The position numbers and the translations under genes are program-made. 64,000 bases of DNA from positions 7,754,122-7,818,121 of the forward strand of contig LR990044.1 in assembly GCA_905147135.1 (NCBI GenBank), in the 5' to 3' direction. The notes beneath the pieces were generated by a model. That model was given only the letters and a program-made list of their open reading frames with translations. It was not told the origin of the DNA and searched no databases. This document shows, piece after piece, positions 21,416 through 35,400 of this stretch. Within the stretch, counting starts at the first letter, position 1. Each line of letters opens with the position of its first letter. Origin of the DNA: Blastobasis lacticolella (lineage: Eukaryota; Arthropoda; Insecta; Lepidoptera; Blastobasidae).

Positions 21416-23068
21416 CTAAATTTGATAATATTTAGCGAAAATTTGATAAAGATAATAATAGCTATTAACGTACCGATAAGACAACAATTTAAATATAAAG
21501 AAGAAAGGATAATGGATAAAACATGCGTCTCGGAAGAGCAAGCTTCTGTATCGTCACAAACATGATTATAATTTACTCTTAAACGTTATCGAGTACAGTT
21601 TTGCTTCCAAAATATGATTGAACAATATATATAAGAAGCTTTACACAGGAGCCTCAATTACTGGGACTTACTATTATTTAGAACTATTGTACAGATATAT
21701 TTTAAAATCGTACGAGATTTGCAAAGTTCATATTCGAAAATACTTAGAAATAAATATTTACTATGCATCTGCTTTACCACAACACATCGATATCCATTCA
21801 TAACTTTCGTCATAAGTAATACATTCCGTACGCTCGTCTTTGTAATTAAGTTTTATCGGAAAATTAAAGAGAACAACCTTTCTAACGAACTATTACGAAC
21901 TTCACCTCAGTGCATTCTGTCCCCTTTACTCGCGCTGAGTTTACTATAAGAGTAAGCGTCAATTCATAGTTAATTTATGAAAAAATGCAATGTGCATGTC
22001 GCTTGCCTGTGTTATAGATAAAAGCTTAAAAATGTAAGTAGATTGTTTTTAAGTTTATCCCGAAATTCATCCGACTTGACCGAAAACAGTTCTCAACAAT
22101 TCATTACAAGGTATCACATACAGACTAGACCACAAGGGTCCCATAAAGCTGTGTCTTCATATTGTCATATTTAAAAACCTTCGCAACATATGTTACAAAG
22201 TGATGGTCTCAAGTTTTGAAAGCATTCATTGTTTTCCGATGGCAGATACAATTCATTCAATAAGTATCTATTTGAAGCACGAGCCTATCAATCCATTTAT
22301 TGACCCTATTCACAACATGCAGATTACACCTATCGTCTATTAGACATACCAGCAATATGTTCAGCAAACCTTAAAGATACAGTATTAAAAATATAGCATC
22401 TTAAAACTTTATAATAGAATAGGTTATACAAATAATAAGTTGATAAAATTTACTTGATATACAGTAAAGGTATACATAGTAAGTGTGTTTATGTAGTAAT
22501 ATTATAGGTACGTATTATGATATTTTCGTAATTCATGAGTAAAGTCGTCGTAACGTATTTTTTAACAACATCGATGTGGATTCGATTCCAGAAATTCAAA
22601 ATGAGTTCTCTTAAAACCTAGCTAAAATATGACACGCAATATTGGACGTAAACCAGTACAATTACTTAATAATACAATGATCTCTATAATTGAGTTAAAA
22701 CAACCGAGTCTAATAGAATCGCCGGCATAAACATATTGATATTTTGTGCACATTAGGTCAAACTATTTGACAAGTAGCTTTTAGCATTGCATCTGTAAGC
22801 ACGCAGTCATATAATTCTGCTAAATAGCATAGCACCGTTCTGTATCAGAACGTAGTCTTAAACTCCAATTGGAGATTCTCAATCGCTCACTTAGGACGTA
22901 CGACGTTAGGACGAGTCTTTCAGCACAACGAAGTATCATACCACTACAACACAACACGTTGGCACAAAGTTTGTACTTGCAAAATATAGATATATTTTTT
23001 CGTCCCGCCTCACTCCGGTCCCTGTGAGGTCACTACTCCGCGTCGTCATCGGGTGTGGGAGTGGGGGG

Positions 23069-23402
23069 TCAGCAGGGGGGGTCGTGGGGGGGCTGCGCGG
23101 GCGGGGGGACCGCGGGGGGCGAGGCCGGGATGGGGGTCGGCCGCGTGTGGTGCGGGTGGGGCGTGGGCCGGCGCAGGAGGGCAGGCTTGGCGGCTAGGGC
23201 CGGCTTGAGAGACCCCCCAGTGAGAGTCAAGTCGGCGAACTTTGCCGCGACTCGGGCGGTGTTCCTGGCTGGTACGGGGCTGCCGGTGGCGATGGGTTCG
23301 GGCGTTTCCGGCGCGGCTTCGGCCGTCTCCGCTGGCCCGGGCGCCTCCGCAGGCTCGGCCGGGGGCTCGCGACCGTCCGCACTGCCCTCCGAGTTGGTGT
23401 GC
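23069..23402 (-). CDS. srGAP: srGAP last coding exon and stop
   Basis: The acceptor is gtgtaggag side cctacacag. The frame continues for 110 codons: an acidic Ala/Pro/Glu region, then KFADLTLTGGSLKPALAAKP and a Pro/His-rich end, stopping at TGA (23069-23071). Vertebrate srGAPs end with a similar LKPPALRPKP stretch. A GC-rich run of cytosines near the stop makes the exact C-terminus sensitive to sequencing slips. Confidence 0.82.
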
Positions 23403-26400
23403 CTGTGTAGGAGTGGTTTATTTTACAACTCGAAGCTTTCGCTGATATCGGAGCCTTGCACGCACATCATTGAATCAGTCAGGGCTATCGCTACACCGAA
23501 ATCCTGCACAGGCTGCTGTCAACTTCCAACCATGACATTGGAGAAACTGCTCAACCCTTGTCTCGTCTGTCTTGTCATACGTCTATAATTTGACAGCAGA
23601 CGCTATATATCAGTGCACCATTTAGTCATAGATCTTTTGTGATGGACTATAGGACTGGATATAGTGTAATTACATAACTACGATTACTTATGACCGATTT
23701 TATAGTTTCAGTTTATTGCAATAAAACTTTGTTGGCAACTGATCAGTAAGCAAAGCAAAAGTAACTATTTCAATCATTGAAACCAAATAATTGTTGGCAT
23801 TAGAGTAAGATTGTGATCGATTTGTAATTAACTCCCTTGGACAAAATTCATTAATCTATGTAACTAACCTCATGACATTAAGATTGTGATATTCTTTATC
23901 TGTTGTAACATTATTTTAAGAATAATGACTACTCAAGAATTTGATGACATTTGACGTGTAAATTTATGTTTATCAAAATAAATGAATTGAATTGAATTGC
24001 CATAGCTTGATCATCACAGCCCGTAACAGTTCACTGCAGGACTTAGGGCCTCTCCCACGAAATGGGAGGTCATTGCCATAATCTCCACGCTTGGCAGGCG
24101 AGTTGGAGATCGCAGTATTTAAATATAACAATGGAAAATGCTGCTGCCCATTTTCCATACTACGGAGACTCTTGATCTTTTGCCTCGAAAACATTAGTCG
24201 CCTTGTACGACACCCATGAGTGTAAGGGGTTGGTGCTATTCTACTCTGCCGGTCACCACACGGCCTATAGCGCCATAGCTTACAGTGAGTGATTATATGA
24301 ACACTCGTGTGCAATGATAGTGGTACTAACTTGTGCGCGGGCCGCTTCTTGAGCGTGTCCCGGTTGTGGGCGAACGTGTCGGCGGGGTCGGGCGCGTCGG
24401 CCGCGCGCGCCGGCAGGTCCAGCACCAGGTCCGGGGTCGTCTCCGCCAGCCGCCTGGGGGAGGGACTGTTGTGTTTGTTAATGTCATGCGAACAGGCGTT
24501 CAAGTCCGCTAATTTAGGAAGGTGCGATTGAATTCTAATTGGATAGCAATCGCAGCTCAATGGCAGGTTGACGTGAAAAAGGTGAAGTCAATTGTCATAG
24601 TGACAGCGACGGACGGACAGCTCTTTTTTTTTAAGCTCTGGCAACTGGGCCATTAGAAATACGCGTCATTTACTTCCGTGCCATACTGACTGACCGAAGC
24701 AGTAGTGGGTAGAGCAAACCGTTGCCGGATCGACGATGCCGTGGCGCAAAGCAATTTTTTTTATTGACGTTCATAAGTGTTTGTGTAAACCTAACTTGAA
24801 TAAAAATATTTTGAATTTGAATTTGAATTTGACGCGGTTTTGGTATTCTGCTACAATCTACTCAGATTCAGATCTATAATCAGAATACCAACAACGTGTC
24901 AAACTGCCATTAGAGCTGCGCCAGGCACAGGCCAGTGGCCCACCTGATGGGAAGTGATCACCGCTGCCTAAAACATTGCCATGTCATCGCCAATGTGTTG
25001 CCCGCCTCTATAACACGTTGCTTTGGCAGTGAAAAGGCCTCCCCACTACCAAAGCCACGGTTCCCCGAATCCCCGCCCCATGGAGCACTGGAGACCTAAC
25101 TGGCCAGCACTGTGGCCACCGAAGTGGACTATTGTAGGCTATAGAAATGTAGGTGGTAAACGCACGAGACGCGTGTGAGCTGGGGTGTTTGTTTCTTCAT
25201 CATGTTACCGGTAACTGTCGCCCATATCATCTACGATTCAAGCATTTAGGTTGCAAGCAACAAAAATCCAGAACCATCAGAATCCAGGTGCGATGTCACC
25301 GTGAGGACTAAGATAGAAGGCATCATGCCTGTAATTACACTGGCTACATTATCCTGCAAACCGGAACACAAAACTGGCCGCAGAAATAGATAAGGCCCAG
25401 GCGGACTGCTCAGACACGGTCTTCAACACAGGTCTTCGAACAGTAAACACCATACCGACCCACTCAAAACCAATATAAGATGAGCTACCATCTCTATAGC
25501 TGCGCATATCTATGTTAGCTCCCTCTATACCGGTTTTTGACAGGTCAATACGTTGTCTACTGTACGTACACTTAAGTTTATTTTCAGATGATCGACGTGG
25601 CGTTCCTGCCACCGTCGCCTTTGCGGCTTCGGCCTTACATCAGAAACAACAATTGAATAAGTACTTACTACATTCATTCATTTACCATGTATCATCCCCT
25701 AGTAAGGGAACGAAACGATTCTCACACAGTTGAATAGTAAATAAACGTCCCAGGCCTGTCAATAAAATGTTTGAAAAAAGAACAAGAAACGTCAATCTCA
25801 CCTGCATAGCGGAGACGAGGAGGCGGACGCAACCGCGTTGACTGGGGACGGCTCGCGCGCCTGCTGATAACACCACATTGCTTACTATTACTACTTGGCC
25901 ATAGCAAGTAGAAATGAAACGAGGACGCCACATTGAACAACAAAATGGGGAGTATATTTTGTTTACGCTCACCAGTTGGCGCCACCGGCGAAAGCCTTGT
26001 GATTGTCAAAATAACGCCCGTTTATTGGCTAAAATACAACTGACAACTTCTCGCGTGTGTTTCAGACCAATAACACGACGAATTTCGACAGCACGCGTAG
26101 CACGAGTGGGCTTCGTCGCGTACAGAGAACGAGGAATCTCTATAGTAGGTGCCAAATAGATTTACAATAGCGTACGTTGACCTCTCGGTTGGAAGTAATA
26201 TATAAATGGTCACAGCAATTTATGGAATGACTTAACAATCGTATTCATTAAAATTGTTTGTAACTAGAACAGTAGAACAGTAGAACAGGTTATTATATTG
26301 TTCATATAATATTCATGAAATAATGCCTTTCTTTTCTTATGAGCGAAAAGAATTTAGGCATCTTGACTTGACTTGACTTGACCAAAACGGTTCTTTAACA

Positions 26401-29400
26401 ATTAAGTTCCACATACATTTTTGACAAATTTATCCTCTGAATTATTACAACAATCACTCTGACGACTACATACGATACGAATTCCTTCCAAACGAGAGGT
26501 CAACGTACGCTATTGCCTTTGCATTTAAGTAAGCCACATAAACATATCTCGCACGAAAAAGCCCGCTCACGAACGCGTGCACAAACTCACGCATCAGTAG
26601 CGCCACCTAGTGAAATTTTGATCCAAAGACGGATGGTATTCCGAAATACTTCTAGACGGGGCTCTGCCTGACCCGTGTCTGTTCAAATACAGTGCTACAA
26701 AAAAGAGTAGAACTTTAATAATATGGAACTAAAATATATGAATACAATCATCATTGTCTTCTCTGTTTTGTAGCACTGTACTTCTGCTCTGAAGAAATGG
26801 TAAGATGGATCCTACCAACAGTATGACTTTATTTTTGCTATCGACTTCACGCTTTAGTAGAATCCTCAACCCTAATATTTATATACTCATTCAATTAACT
26901 AAGGTATAAACTAAGCCCGGCTTGCAACAAATCCTTAAACACGTTTAAGAATGACTTTTAAAGACATTTTATATGAAATTTTGTGTTTCTCTTACATTTA
27001 AATGCGTTAAGAATTTGTGCAGGCCGCCCTTAGTTTCTGTCTTAAACTTTTTCATTTGCCATTCGATGTTTCTTTCAATTATTAATTTAATTAATTAACT
27101 TAATTTTTGCACTGATTGCGTCTAATCCGGTGATCAAACTAGCATAATTTTTTTTTTTCAAAATTTAGTTTAATAAGACAATAGGTATAGGTGTTCGACC
27201 AATCACAATATATCTCTCGCTAAAGATATTTGCACCTGTACCTATATGTAATCCTAACTTGACCCTAAAGATTTCAATAAAAGCGTAAAGCGTACAATTT
27301 TATCCACACACCAACGGTCGAGGTCAACGTCAATTTTCTGAATCAAAAGACTGCTGCAATAGTTAAAAATCGCACTCAGAGTTTGGTATAACTACATTTC
27401 TTTTTACAGACAGCATCGTGTACAAAAGAAGCTAACCGAACAAACTAAGCTAAGATATTTAAGAATTAAGATACTTTAAACTTAATTTCCACCACATAAA
27501 ATCCGTATCAGTTGGTCATTCGGAATAGAACTTTATTGTATTGAAATAAAGTTTAATTTTCTCCGTTTCTTACGATCATACTGAATAGTCTGTTCGTTCA
27601 CCTAGCTCCCGTTGTCCCCCAAATCTACCTATCTCTTTCACGCTTATTGTAAGTTGCGGCGTGTTTAAAAGAAATAGGTAGAATTGGGGGACGACATTTG
27701 GGGGACAACGGGAATGATCGGTACTTTTGATGCTGTTTGCAATCCTAATCTACTTTGGGGAAAACTTAATCAAGACAGGTCATTGTCACACCCACTGGTT
27801 ACAAATATCTGTGCATGTTGTGTAGTGCATTTAAAGAATAAATTTATTTAAATCAGAGACAAACAAATTACAGGGCGTGTGAAAAAACCTGTATTGACTC
27901 GATTTAACTGGGTAGACGTAAGTTAACACACAATCATACAAAACGAACACGTTTCAAGCCAACAATCACTAATTTACGGTTAGTGCCATAGTATTAGTGG
28001 TGTTAAATTACATCTCCCATTCGAAATCAAACACACACATGCACAGATATACAAATATTTATTTTTTATCACTTATTAGCACCTTCCACCGTTCCGGCAC
28101 AAACAGTTACAAACTTAAAATATAATTAACTTGTTTACGATATTTAGCCAGATAACTCAGTCTTACGATTAGGCAAAGGATGCAATTGCGATAATTTCAG
28201 AAAATTAGAACACGGGTGTATTGCTTAAAATACGATCTAATATGATTAGTGATTTACTAGTAATGTCTTAGGAAAAACTCTAGTTATTGGTATTTTATTA
28301 AGCAGTAGGTCCTATACTTATGGTTTTTCAAAGGTAATCAATACCAACATTTCCACAGCGCAGCGCTAGGTACGGAGACTACTTCCCTGTTGTCAAAGTA
28401 ACTGCGCTATTGGAAACAATCTGTTGTTCATTCTACCCTTTACCTTGATAAGAGCCCTCACACCTTAATAGCGACGTAATCTGGTAGACGTTTGGTAACT
28501 TTCTTGGAATATAAATAACTCGAGTAAGTGTTGGAGTGGCTCCAGATAGGAAAAATAGTTCTAACGACCCCGGTAGCCTAGCCTCGGTGCAAACCCGTTA
28601 AACAATTGAATCAGAGGAGAAAACTAGCGAGGGGACCGAACTTATCGAATCTATGCATTTTTAGTATGTAAGATGGATGTTTGTCGTTATTCTAATACTT
28701 CGTCACGTCAAACGCGCGTTGGCCAATGACATTCAGACGCTAACCTCTCCCCCCGCCGCAAATCGGTGACAAGTGTTTAGAACAAAATCCTGCTGATTCG
28801 CTCTCCGTCAAATTGCTATATGCACGCACTATCAGAAATATTAACTGGGCAAAGCCAGTGGGGCGAATGGCAGCCAACGAGTCAAATTTTGAACACTCAA
28901 TTTTTAAAGATTAAAGTTTTTTAACTTATGATACGTTTTAGAATAGTTTGGTAGCCTTAGAATGGACCCTAATGCGTATTTTAAACTATCCGCTGCTGAG
29001 TCCACATTTTCTGAAATTTACCGCATCGCACAATATGGTGTCGATATCAGTCTTTAGAACAATTAAGCCCCAGTTACGCATGCTAGTTTTCAGCATGCTC
29101 ATAAGCGGTTTCATTCAAAACATTCATTCAAAGTCGTACAATAACAATAGGAACGAATGTCTTTAAATAAATGTTTTGAATGAAACCGCTAGTAAGCGTG
29201 CCAAAACTTAACATGTATAACTGGGGCTTTACTTGGCCTAAATTTGACTCGACAATGACACTATCTATAGCTAAAATTAAAAGGGTAACCACTAGATTGC
29301 GTAACACCGCGCCCTTATGAGCACATTTATAATATTTTTTGATATTACATAGAAAATATTTTTTTCATGACAGATATTCACGAAACTTGCACTGTCTCCT

Positions 29401-32400
29401 TATACAAAATAGTATTGTCATGGACCATCTAGTTGTTACCCATTCAAATGTAGCTTTTCCAGCTACATAAACAAAAAGCTTCACATTTATCAATTTGTCA
29501 GTCATACAAATACAGAAGCAACATAATTAAAATACGTCTAGGTCATACATACAAATAATAATGAGATCTACATATACTTAACACTTAATCACATGCATTA
29601 TTAAAAATTATAACTGGCGGAGTAACATATACAAGTCTAACTTTCATAAAAGTAAATATTTCAAATAATGATTTCATATATTTTTGAATGTGATACTGGA
29701 CATTCTAAGCTTTGATAATATCAATTCAGTTCAACAATTTACGAAACCATAAAATTACAACAATCACAATAAATTAGCTTCGAGACGCTTAGTTTTAAAA
29801 TAATAGTCTTTAGTTAAAAAAGCTACATTATAGAAATTGATATAATCAATGCCAACCTACGAATAACTTGCAAAGCTGAAATCTGACTAACTATATACAT
29901 GTGTGGCCAGTAACGGGAACAATAAATTAAAATATTAGACCCTCTAACTATTAAGTCCAAATGGTTTCAATTTATTAAGATAAAAAATATATTTGTTAAC
30001 AAAATAAATCGAGCCAGCAATGTAGAGCTCATCTAATCTAAAATGACGCGCCCCACTATCGCATTAACGCACACAAGCAAGTTTAAAATATGGACGCAAT
30101 ACATATACAAATGCCGTTGTAATTGGTCATTCAGTTGCCGGTGAGATTCAAACGTAGGAGCACACGTCGTTCATTGGCTCCCACACAGATGAAGTGTCGT
30201 TATCAATATTTGCACTCACACATCGAAATCAACTAACTAAGTAGTGGGGCGCGTCATTTTAGACTAGACGAGCTCTACTTGTGTACGACGATATTGTTTC
30301 CGTTCTAAACATTTAACATCGGCATTTACAGTCGTTTACGTCGCCCCAGTGAGGATATGCTCGGAACCAAGACATCAAACGAACGATACCAGACAATTTC
30401 TCGATAATAATATCCATGGATTACGTATTGTAACTTTATTTCTCCGAGTTTAAGCAAGCGGCTCTTTAGGATCAGTTCAGGTCAACGGTATGGATATGGA
30501 ATTATGTTTAAATTGATTACTTCTGTTACAAGCCACTACCTGTATAAGTTAGCCTAATAATATTATTACAATAATCACAACACAATATTCATGCATGGGA
30601 GTTAAAATTTAAGTTACCAAATGAATTAAATATTGAGGTCTGAGAGATGCCAACTTTTATTTTAAGAAATTGATTCTAAAATTACTTATTTCTAGCGAAT
30701 TACTGAAGTCGTTTGATAAGAATTCACTACTTTGTTAGAGAGGGTGTATCAATGAGCATTTTGAAACATTTACTTTCCCTCCGTAGTTTGACATAGCAAA
30801 GTCCACCGTCGCTGTTGGACAAACATATTTGAACCAAATATTGAAATGACCTTTACCATTTAGCAGCAAATTTTATTCTAAAATAAACGTTTTGTACTCT
30901 CAGTCCTGAATTATTGATTCACTTGGTAACTGGAGGTAATTGGTATGACAGTATTGGGTTAGTGATAGGCTTAGATACACAAAATCAATCGTGTCAAGGT
31001 TTGGGGTCATAATAAATTCAGTGGCCATATGTGAAACTACACCAAAGTAGCACATGAATATTTTGTGTTTGTAACTCTTTCATATCTACCTATGAGAAGA
31101 AATGGTTTATCAAAATAGAATTTAATAGCCTTTTTAGGCGGAATTAATGTTATATTTAGACATTGTTCACACTGAAATCATTGACATACAGGTTGTAATT
31201 ACGAAACTACGAATTGATTTATAAAGTATTGTTTCTGAACATTTTTTGAAATGAAACAAAACTTGACTACAAATAGTAATTCGACTAAAGTTGATACCAT
31301 TGTTGGGATTTTAAACTTTTCGAATTTGAATTACAAATAAGACAAGGTGTTACCTCTGGAAAAACCATTTCTTTACATCCTGTATATCTATTTTGGGCGG
31401 CCCTGTTCAATGAAGCAAACGTTTATCATATACAAATCCACGTACTGTTTGACGCTGGCGTACATTTAGAATTTGTTTAGCACTCTAATCTGATCATTAA
31501 CTTTATAGACAACGGAATCGAATTTTTGTATCGAATTGCAACCGTATACGGAAAGCTCTATAAAACAGGGCACAGCCAGTTATTGTGCATGGCATGACGT
31601 CACGTTGGGAGGGCTATGCATGCCTACTATGTCACACTTTACCCCATTTATAGCCCGTGACGCTGTCAAACGGAAATGACAATCATTAACGTAAACATAG
31701 CAATAATATTACATAAAAAATCTCAACTTCATAATCTCTACCGCGACAACACTACTTCAATACAGCCTCTATAAAAACGTGAACCTTGAAGTTTTAACTT
31801 TAACATTTAAATGCAGTATGCGGACGTTCTTAAAACCAAAATCTTTTTTAAGAGACTGTACGCTAAAACTAATAGGCAAAGTGATATGTTTCATTGAGTG
31901 GTGTAAAAAGTACTAAGCGTACTAAAAGTGTGACGGCAATGAGGCCTGACGTATTTTTGCTCGACTTACTCGACGGTAGCAGTCGATGCTACCGTCGAGT
32001 AAGTCGGTTATTACATTTGACTAAATTCCGACAGATAAATTCAGAATAAAAATTCTACAAGCAATACATTCCACTTTGATTTGCTCTTACACTTTTTGCT
32101 TCTGAATTAAGCCAAATGTAATAAGCGAATAAGGTCTTCTCACTGTCAAAATAATACCGTTTCATTGGTTAGAGTCGAACTGTTAGCTTTGTGCGTTCAA
32201 TTCTGACCAATGACTAGACAAATTTTGACAATAGGACCTTACGCTCCAGCAGCGCCATCTATTAGAATTTTCATTTGCGTTAGCCCCCATTAGCCATCGA
32301 ATGTTCGTCAGTTGTTCGCTTCAAATTTTACTTTAAAAACGTAATATAAATATAGTACTAAAAAGTACATTACTAAAGATATATCTGTGTCTTTAATCCA

Positions 32401-35400
32401 GCTACTTAAAACGTACAAAAAATTTATTTAGAGTAGAGTATGGGATTTGGGGCCGTAGTTATATTGATAGTATTTTTTTTAATATACTTGATATTCAATT
32501 GAATAATTATTGTATAAAATAACTGGTGAATCATACTATCTTGTTGAAATTACTCTTTGAAATGTTAAAGAAATTATTATAACGCGTGTTTTTATACTGT
32601 TTTATGCTACAGAATTTTCATATCGCAAAACAGTGTAGAACCAATAAAACATGCTGCTGTAAAGTTCACAGATATATCTTGCATAATATTCGTGTCTTTT
32701 ATCTCTCTGGGTGTGTGGATGTGTGTGTGTGTGTGTATTTGTGTGCCTGCGTGCGTTTGTATCACACCATGGTCTCGAGTGGTACCTGGTGTAACGCGGG
32801 CAGTTGCCGCTCCCCGCTTCCCGATCTGCGAAAGAAAGAACAATTATAAAAATCATATTGGCGTTAATATCTCGGTTGTGTTCACGACCGCGAGATCCCG
32901 GGGACGCCTTGACCATGACCCAGGATCTCGTAGATCAGGTAATCAAACGACGTCTGCCGTCTGACCCCTGTCAGTCGCCTAAATGTGCAGATTACTTCAC
33001 GATATTTCCCTTCACTGTAAGAGCATTGGCTAGTGTTCAACTAATGTACATAACTCAGATAACGTCATGGTCCATGGCAGCACTGGGGATCGAACTTGGT
33101 ACCTCTCACTTACACACATAATATGTGAATTCAAACAACACCGTGTGTCCCTAATTTTACTTCAGTTTCGTAAGGAAATAACCTCTAAAAATGCATCACT
33201 AATTAGTTTTGAAACGCAGTGTTTGTTTACATCCATCCATCCCTTCCAAATTGTTTTGGGACAAGTTATAATTATTCAGTTTAATACGTAACGTCTTCAA
33301 TATAATTTGGCGGTATTACACGTAGAGAACTGTTTTACCCGTGGGTTTTGCAAAAATTCATGGGTAAAACAGTTTTGTCCCTATACTCCCTGTCGTCATA
33401 TTTACCTGTGGTGTGCGTTGACGTCGCGGTCGCGCCATTCGCCGCTCTCGCCGTCCTCGCTGACGTCGTCTGTGCCGACAGAGAACACTGCGAGTGTTTT
33501 TTTTATATATATAGAAGTAGGTAACATGCACAATAGTAGTGGTAGTATAGAGAACAAGGGTTAAGGAATAGATGAAATAGAAAAAGATAAAATATCAACA
33601 CAATAATATAAATCTCGATATGTAACATATAGATTGTGAGTCTCGTTATAGCCACAAAAGAGAAAAATGGCTTTCATGTGTCTGAAAAGCGAAACTGCCA
33701 AGAGGACATACTGGTTTTTATTACTTTTAAAACCCACACAAGAGGATATGTAAGTATTATCGTTACGAACTGCAGAAGTTTGGGTCATTAAATCTTTTGG
33801 CAATTTTTTAAATCGGAAAACATTAATTTGATCGTCCACGTCCACACCCTCGACGAAACAACATGTCACACGATCCTCACCATCGTCGTCAGCGTACAGC
33901 GACAGGTCGTCGCGCATGTCCGGGTCTTGGTCACCGTCGTCGCCGTCGTCGGCGTCGTCGACGTCATCGTCGGCACCGTCGCCCGCGTCGCCGTCGGCCT
34001 CGTCCTCCGGTTCTTCCGGTTCTAGTGCGGGCGCCTCACTGGAGGGTAGGAGAGGCATTAACACATTTATTTAGTAACTATACAAACCTAGTATGATATA
34101 TATGTTACTAAGAAAATGTGATTGGTAGGCTAATTACGTAACTTTGTTGCAAACAATTCTCTGATTTCTATGATTGAAATTGTTACTTTAACGATTACGT
34201 AGGATCGATTTAATAGTTTCAGTTTATTGCTATGGAACTTTGTTAGCAAGTGAACCCGTGAAATCTGTGATACGTAATCGCATAAGTAACAATTTCAATT
34301 ATTGAAATCAGAGAACATATTGTCCACAGCGTTACAGAAATAGCCTACCGCTCTCACAGTAAAGTGTCATTTAAAAGCAGTTATTTCCGTCCATTTGACA
34401 GTTGTCCTCGCGTCGCGCACTCTCAAGATGTATTGATTTGACAGCGCTATTGCACTAATTAAAATAACAAAAAAAAAATGACAACAAAAGTACATGTAAA
34501 ATTTGGATATCACAAGATTCAACACAAAAATTTGTTGTATCTCTATCATTTATACTATTTCTCACCTGAATTTAGTGTAAAGCGTGTGCGGCGCGACGTC
34601 TTGCGGGAAGATGGCCTTGTGCCGGTGGATGAGCCGCTTCACCAACTCGTTGCCCTGGTTTAAACAGAGCATTTAGTTAAGTAACATAAACATGGACGCA
34701 GTAATCCAGAAACGAGAAAACTGCGTAACATACATTCAATCTGCATATATCTATGTCACTAATAAATGACTTTGACTTTGCCCTTGACTACAGCGTTCTA
34801 AATATTATATCAGGATCTTTATTCGCGTGGACGTCGAGAAGTGGACTATGCATTCTTCACTACATAGTATAAAACAAAGTCGCTTTCTCTGTCCCTATGT
34901 CCCTTTGTATGCTTAAATCTTTGAAACTACGCAACGGATTTTGATGCGGTTTTTTTAATAGATAGAGTGATTCAAGAGGAAGGTTTTTAAGTAAGAAAAA
35001 AAGGGTAGGTAAGGGTAAAATAGGTGTACGCGTACGAAGTCGCGCCGGGTCCACTAGTTGATCTATAAACTTCCGACACCAATCTCACAATCGGTACAGC
35101 ATGGTGGTAATTGGTGCACGTTGTAATTGATTCCTCAGGCGCTAATCGAAAGAGTTCGACACGAATTCAATTTTAATTTGATGTTCTGTTGACTGGCAGT
35201 GTAAAATATAGCGACAACCCAATCCATTGACGGTAGAAGAGAAGGCTACTAATGTCATAGAGGGAAACTTGCAGCCAGATGGCGAGGTTCCCCACGTCGC
35301 CTAGCCCCAGCCTAGTCCGGCCCGGCCCAGCCTAGCCCGTCCCGGCCCAGCCTAGCCCGTACCTGGTTCTGCGCGGCGACCTGCGCGGCGGCGGCCCCTC

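Larger units (their letters stand above)
18036..23068. other. space between the convergent chn and srGAP 3' ends
   Basis: It probably holds both 3'UTRs. Seen inside it: the MITE at 18772, the foldback at 19380, the repeated-frame element at 19495 and an RTE end at 21255. The stretch 21420-23000 is AT-rich and low in repeats, so it may be srGAP 3'UTR. Confidence 0.5.

Noticed and set aside
31962..32006. microRNA precursor
   Set aside because: The stem is perfect and only 20 bp with a 5-base loop; animal precursors are longer and imperfect.
33828..34096. Arg/Val-rich frames on the + strand
   Set aside because: They are antisense to the acidic srGAP exon (GAC repeats read backwards).
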